In this document: one piece after another, positions 8,098-9,580 of the stretch
How the letters are laid out: each line of letters starts with the position of its first letter
Numbering within the stretch: position 1 is the stretch's first letter
NCBI GenBank assembly: GCA_902795745.1
Contig: CADBMG010000050.1
Coordinates: 1-9,580, forward strand
Direction of reading: 5' to 3'
DNA from: an uncultured Pseudomonadota bacterium
Lineage (GTDB): Bacteria > Pseudomonadota > Alphaproteobacteria > RF32 > CAG-239
DNA length: 9,580 nt
The notes under the pieces: model-generated
What the model was told of the DNA's origin: nothing
The model's input: the letters and a program-made list of their open reading frames with translations, nothing else
The model's database searches: none
Made by a program: the position numbers and the translations under genes

Positions 8098-9580
8098 TGC
8101 TACCTCCACCCATACTATATGATAACCACAAAAGTACTCCCAATAAAAGCAGAATCATTGCGCCGCCAAGTGTTATATTATTGTGCAATTGCCTGAAAAA
8201 ATGCAAACACCGCAAAGTTAAAGATAATGCAAACCCCATAAGTATTTTTTCAATCAACAATCTATCAACAAGTAACCACAGCAACTTTCCGCTTAAGCGC
8301 AAAGGTTTGACAATTGCATATTTATAAAATGTTCCCAGCCAATTATTATTTTGCAACCACAAAATAGTATAAAGTTTATTAAATTGCACTAACGGTGAAA
8401 AAACACAAAGCGTGACAAATGCCGCACAAAATCCCATCACCGGAAGAGAAAACCACTGCCGCGGATATACCAAAAACAAACCGAATACAGTGAGCAGCAA
8501 AATATTTGCATAATCGCCCTTTTTGCCGCTTGAAAGCGACTTTTGTTGCGGCATTTTGCCGAAAATCTGCTTTAATGTTGCTGAAAGAGAAAGAACGAAC
8601 AGAATAGCAAATGCCCATATATAATAGCGATTTCCACGATTATATAACGCCGTCAAAGTACCTGCCAAATCGGCAATTGCTATTGTTAAACAACATAATG
8701 AAAAATTTAAGGTTACTGCGTTTGAATACACCTGACTTGCCATTGCCAATATATCAGTTTTACGATTTAACCCGTAATAAATAAAATACAAAGCACCGTT
8801 CAAAAATGCCGCCTGCAATAATAAAACAGAATATTGTCCCGACCACTGAAATCCTTGAAAACACAGTAATTCCAATAATATTGAGTAAAACATTAATTGC
8901 CAGCAGATTATCTTTCGTTCGTAATTATTATAAATAAGTGATCCGCAAAATCCGCCCGCCATGCTCAAAATGCACATTGCATGAAAATAATGACTGAAAT
9001 AAGGAGAAGTAGTCCACAACATGTGAAATTTAAGCAACAATATCAATGCACTGATCGGCGAAGACAAAAACAAAACATTTTGCAAACGATGCAATTTTAT
9101 ATTTTGCAATTCGCAAATACCGACACCGAATGCAAAAAATCCCATTTTTATAAAAACTGCCGTCAAACCAACCAACGCTATAAAATTAATATGCTGCCCC
9201 ATTTGCCGATAACGCAGAATTTCTCGAATATCAAGTGAATCAACTCGACTGTTAATCAGAGCCAATATAGCAAAAATAAGTATGTCGGCAATCATATTAA
9301 ACAAAATATAGCGACGAAATGCGTCAATATCTTTTATCAAAAACAAAGACAATACATCAATCACAAACAAAGCACACAATAATTGCACAAAATTGTTACT
9401 GGTTATTAACGATATCAGAGCAACCAAATTAAAAATCAATACGGCATTATACGAACCGCTTCTCTCCTCATAACGAAAAATATTATTTTGCGCAATTGCC
9501 AATAATGTTATGGAAAAAAACGGTAAAATCAAATCATAATTATATTTATTTGATATAATATCGACCTTTATATCGCCACT
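8090..9580 (-). CDS. nuoL: NuoL-like complex I antiporter-type membrane subunit, divergent, 5'-truncated by the window edge
   Basis: The frame is open through the right edge, so the TTG at 9532 is internal and the gene starts outside. 496 residues lie in the window; alignment with E. coli NuoL (613) suggests about 70 more upstream. The product resembles NuoL, the outermost pump subunit of complex I. Numbered from the first complete codon at the edge, FIKMGFFAFG (143-152) sits where TM7 (GKSAQ.PLHTW) is expected and SSPISALI (173-180) matches PTPVSALI. After these come many helices and a C-terminal stretch, FYKYAIVKPLRLSGKLLW (418-435) and onward, that resembles the lateral helix HL and last TM of NuoL. 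The GWEGVGLCSYLLI motif has become LFVIDVLSLFLI, so Glu144 is Phe with an Asp three residues on. The THAFFKALLFL His/Lys set and the TM12 FSKDE motif are gone. K145 may be the TM7 Lys. About ten extra residues separate TM7 from the PISALI box. It precedes nuoM with an 8-nt overlap. Confidence -1.
   Translation of the reverse strand, partial: SGDIKVDIISNKYNYDLILPFFSITLLAIAQNNIFRYEERSGSYNAVLIFNLVALISLITSNNFVQLLCALFVIDVLSLFLIKDIDAFRRYILFNMIADILIFAILALINSRVDSLDIREILRYRQMGQHINFIALVGLTAVFIKMGFFAFGVGICELQNIKLHRLQNVLFLSSPISALILLLKFHMLWTTSPYFSHYFHAMCILSMAGGFCGSLIYNNYERKIICWQLMFYSILLELLCFQGFQWSGQYSVLLLQAAFLNGALYFIYYGLNRKTDILAMASQVYSNAVTLNFSLCCLTIAIADLAGTLTALYNRGNRYYIWAFAILFVLSLSATLKQIFGKMPQQKSLSSGKKGDYANILLLTVFGLFLVYPRQWFSLPVMGFCAAFVTLCVFSPLVQFNKLYTILWLQNNNWLGTFYKYAIVKPLRLSGKLLWLLVDRLLIEKILMGFALSLTLRCLHFFRQLHNNITLGGAMILLLLGVLLWLSYSMGGGSNV
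8103..8107 (-). promoter_or_regulatory. Shine-Dalgarno of the nuoM-like gene, inside the nuoL 3' end
   Basis: GGAGG on the minus strand lies five bases before ATG 8097. It is built from the Gly-Gly-Gly-Ser codons at the NuoL C-terminus, so the end of NuoL and the start signal of nuoM share sequence. It decides the nuoM start in favour of ATG 8097 over the GTG at 8109. Confidence -1.

Noticed and set aside
9530..9532. TTG at 9532 (minus strand) as the nuoL start
   Set aside because: The frame stays open to the window edge, and the residues upstream align with the segment before TM3 of NuoL, so the start lies outside.

Overview
The window is a densely packed, AT-rich bacterial segment, most likely from an alphaproteobacterium. 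Two observations support this. First, the order nuoL-nuoM-nuoN-birA-RNase J is the arrangement that follows the complex I operon in many Alphaproteobacteria. Second, lpxK shows a Gram-negative, lipid A-making cell. The low GC content and the drift in the complex I genes would fit a host-associated, anaerobic or reduced lineage (for example AT-rich gut or endosymbiotic Alphaproteobacteria), but the sequence alone does not settle which.

Layout: positions 1-801 (+ strand) hold the 3' part of lpxK, cut by the left edge. Everything from 793 to the right edge is one tightly packed minus-strand gene train, read right to left: a nuoL-like gene (cut by the right edge), nuoM-like, nuoN-like, birA, rnj (RNase J), a family-4-type glycosyltransferase and a family-8-type glycosyltransferase. 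Junctions are overlaps of 1-8 nt or gaps of 11-14 nt, most with a visible Shine-Dalgarno sequence, so this looks like one operon whose promoter lies beyond the right edge. There is no gene-free stretch longer than about 15 bases. lpxK and the last glycosyltransferase converge and their 3' ends overlap by 9 nt.

The most interesting signal is in the three complex I membrane-arm genes. They keep the length, fold pattern and gene order of NuoL, NuoM and NuoN, and their reading frames are intact. By hand alignment they have lost nearly all of the charged and histidine residues that form the proton-translocation path: TM5 Glu, TM7 Lys, TM8 Lys, the broken-helix His residues, and TM12 Lys/Glu. Because they sit at the usual chromosomal place of nuoLMN, they look like the resident complex I genes diverged in place. 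This predicts a complex I-like assembly whose distal arm no longer pumps protons, or works by different residues. The remaining genes look ordinary: biotin-protein ligase, RNase J, two envelope glycosyltransferases and the lipid A kinase.
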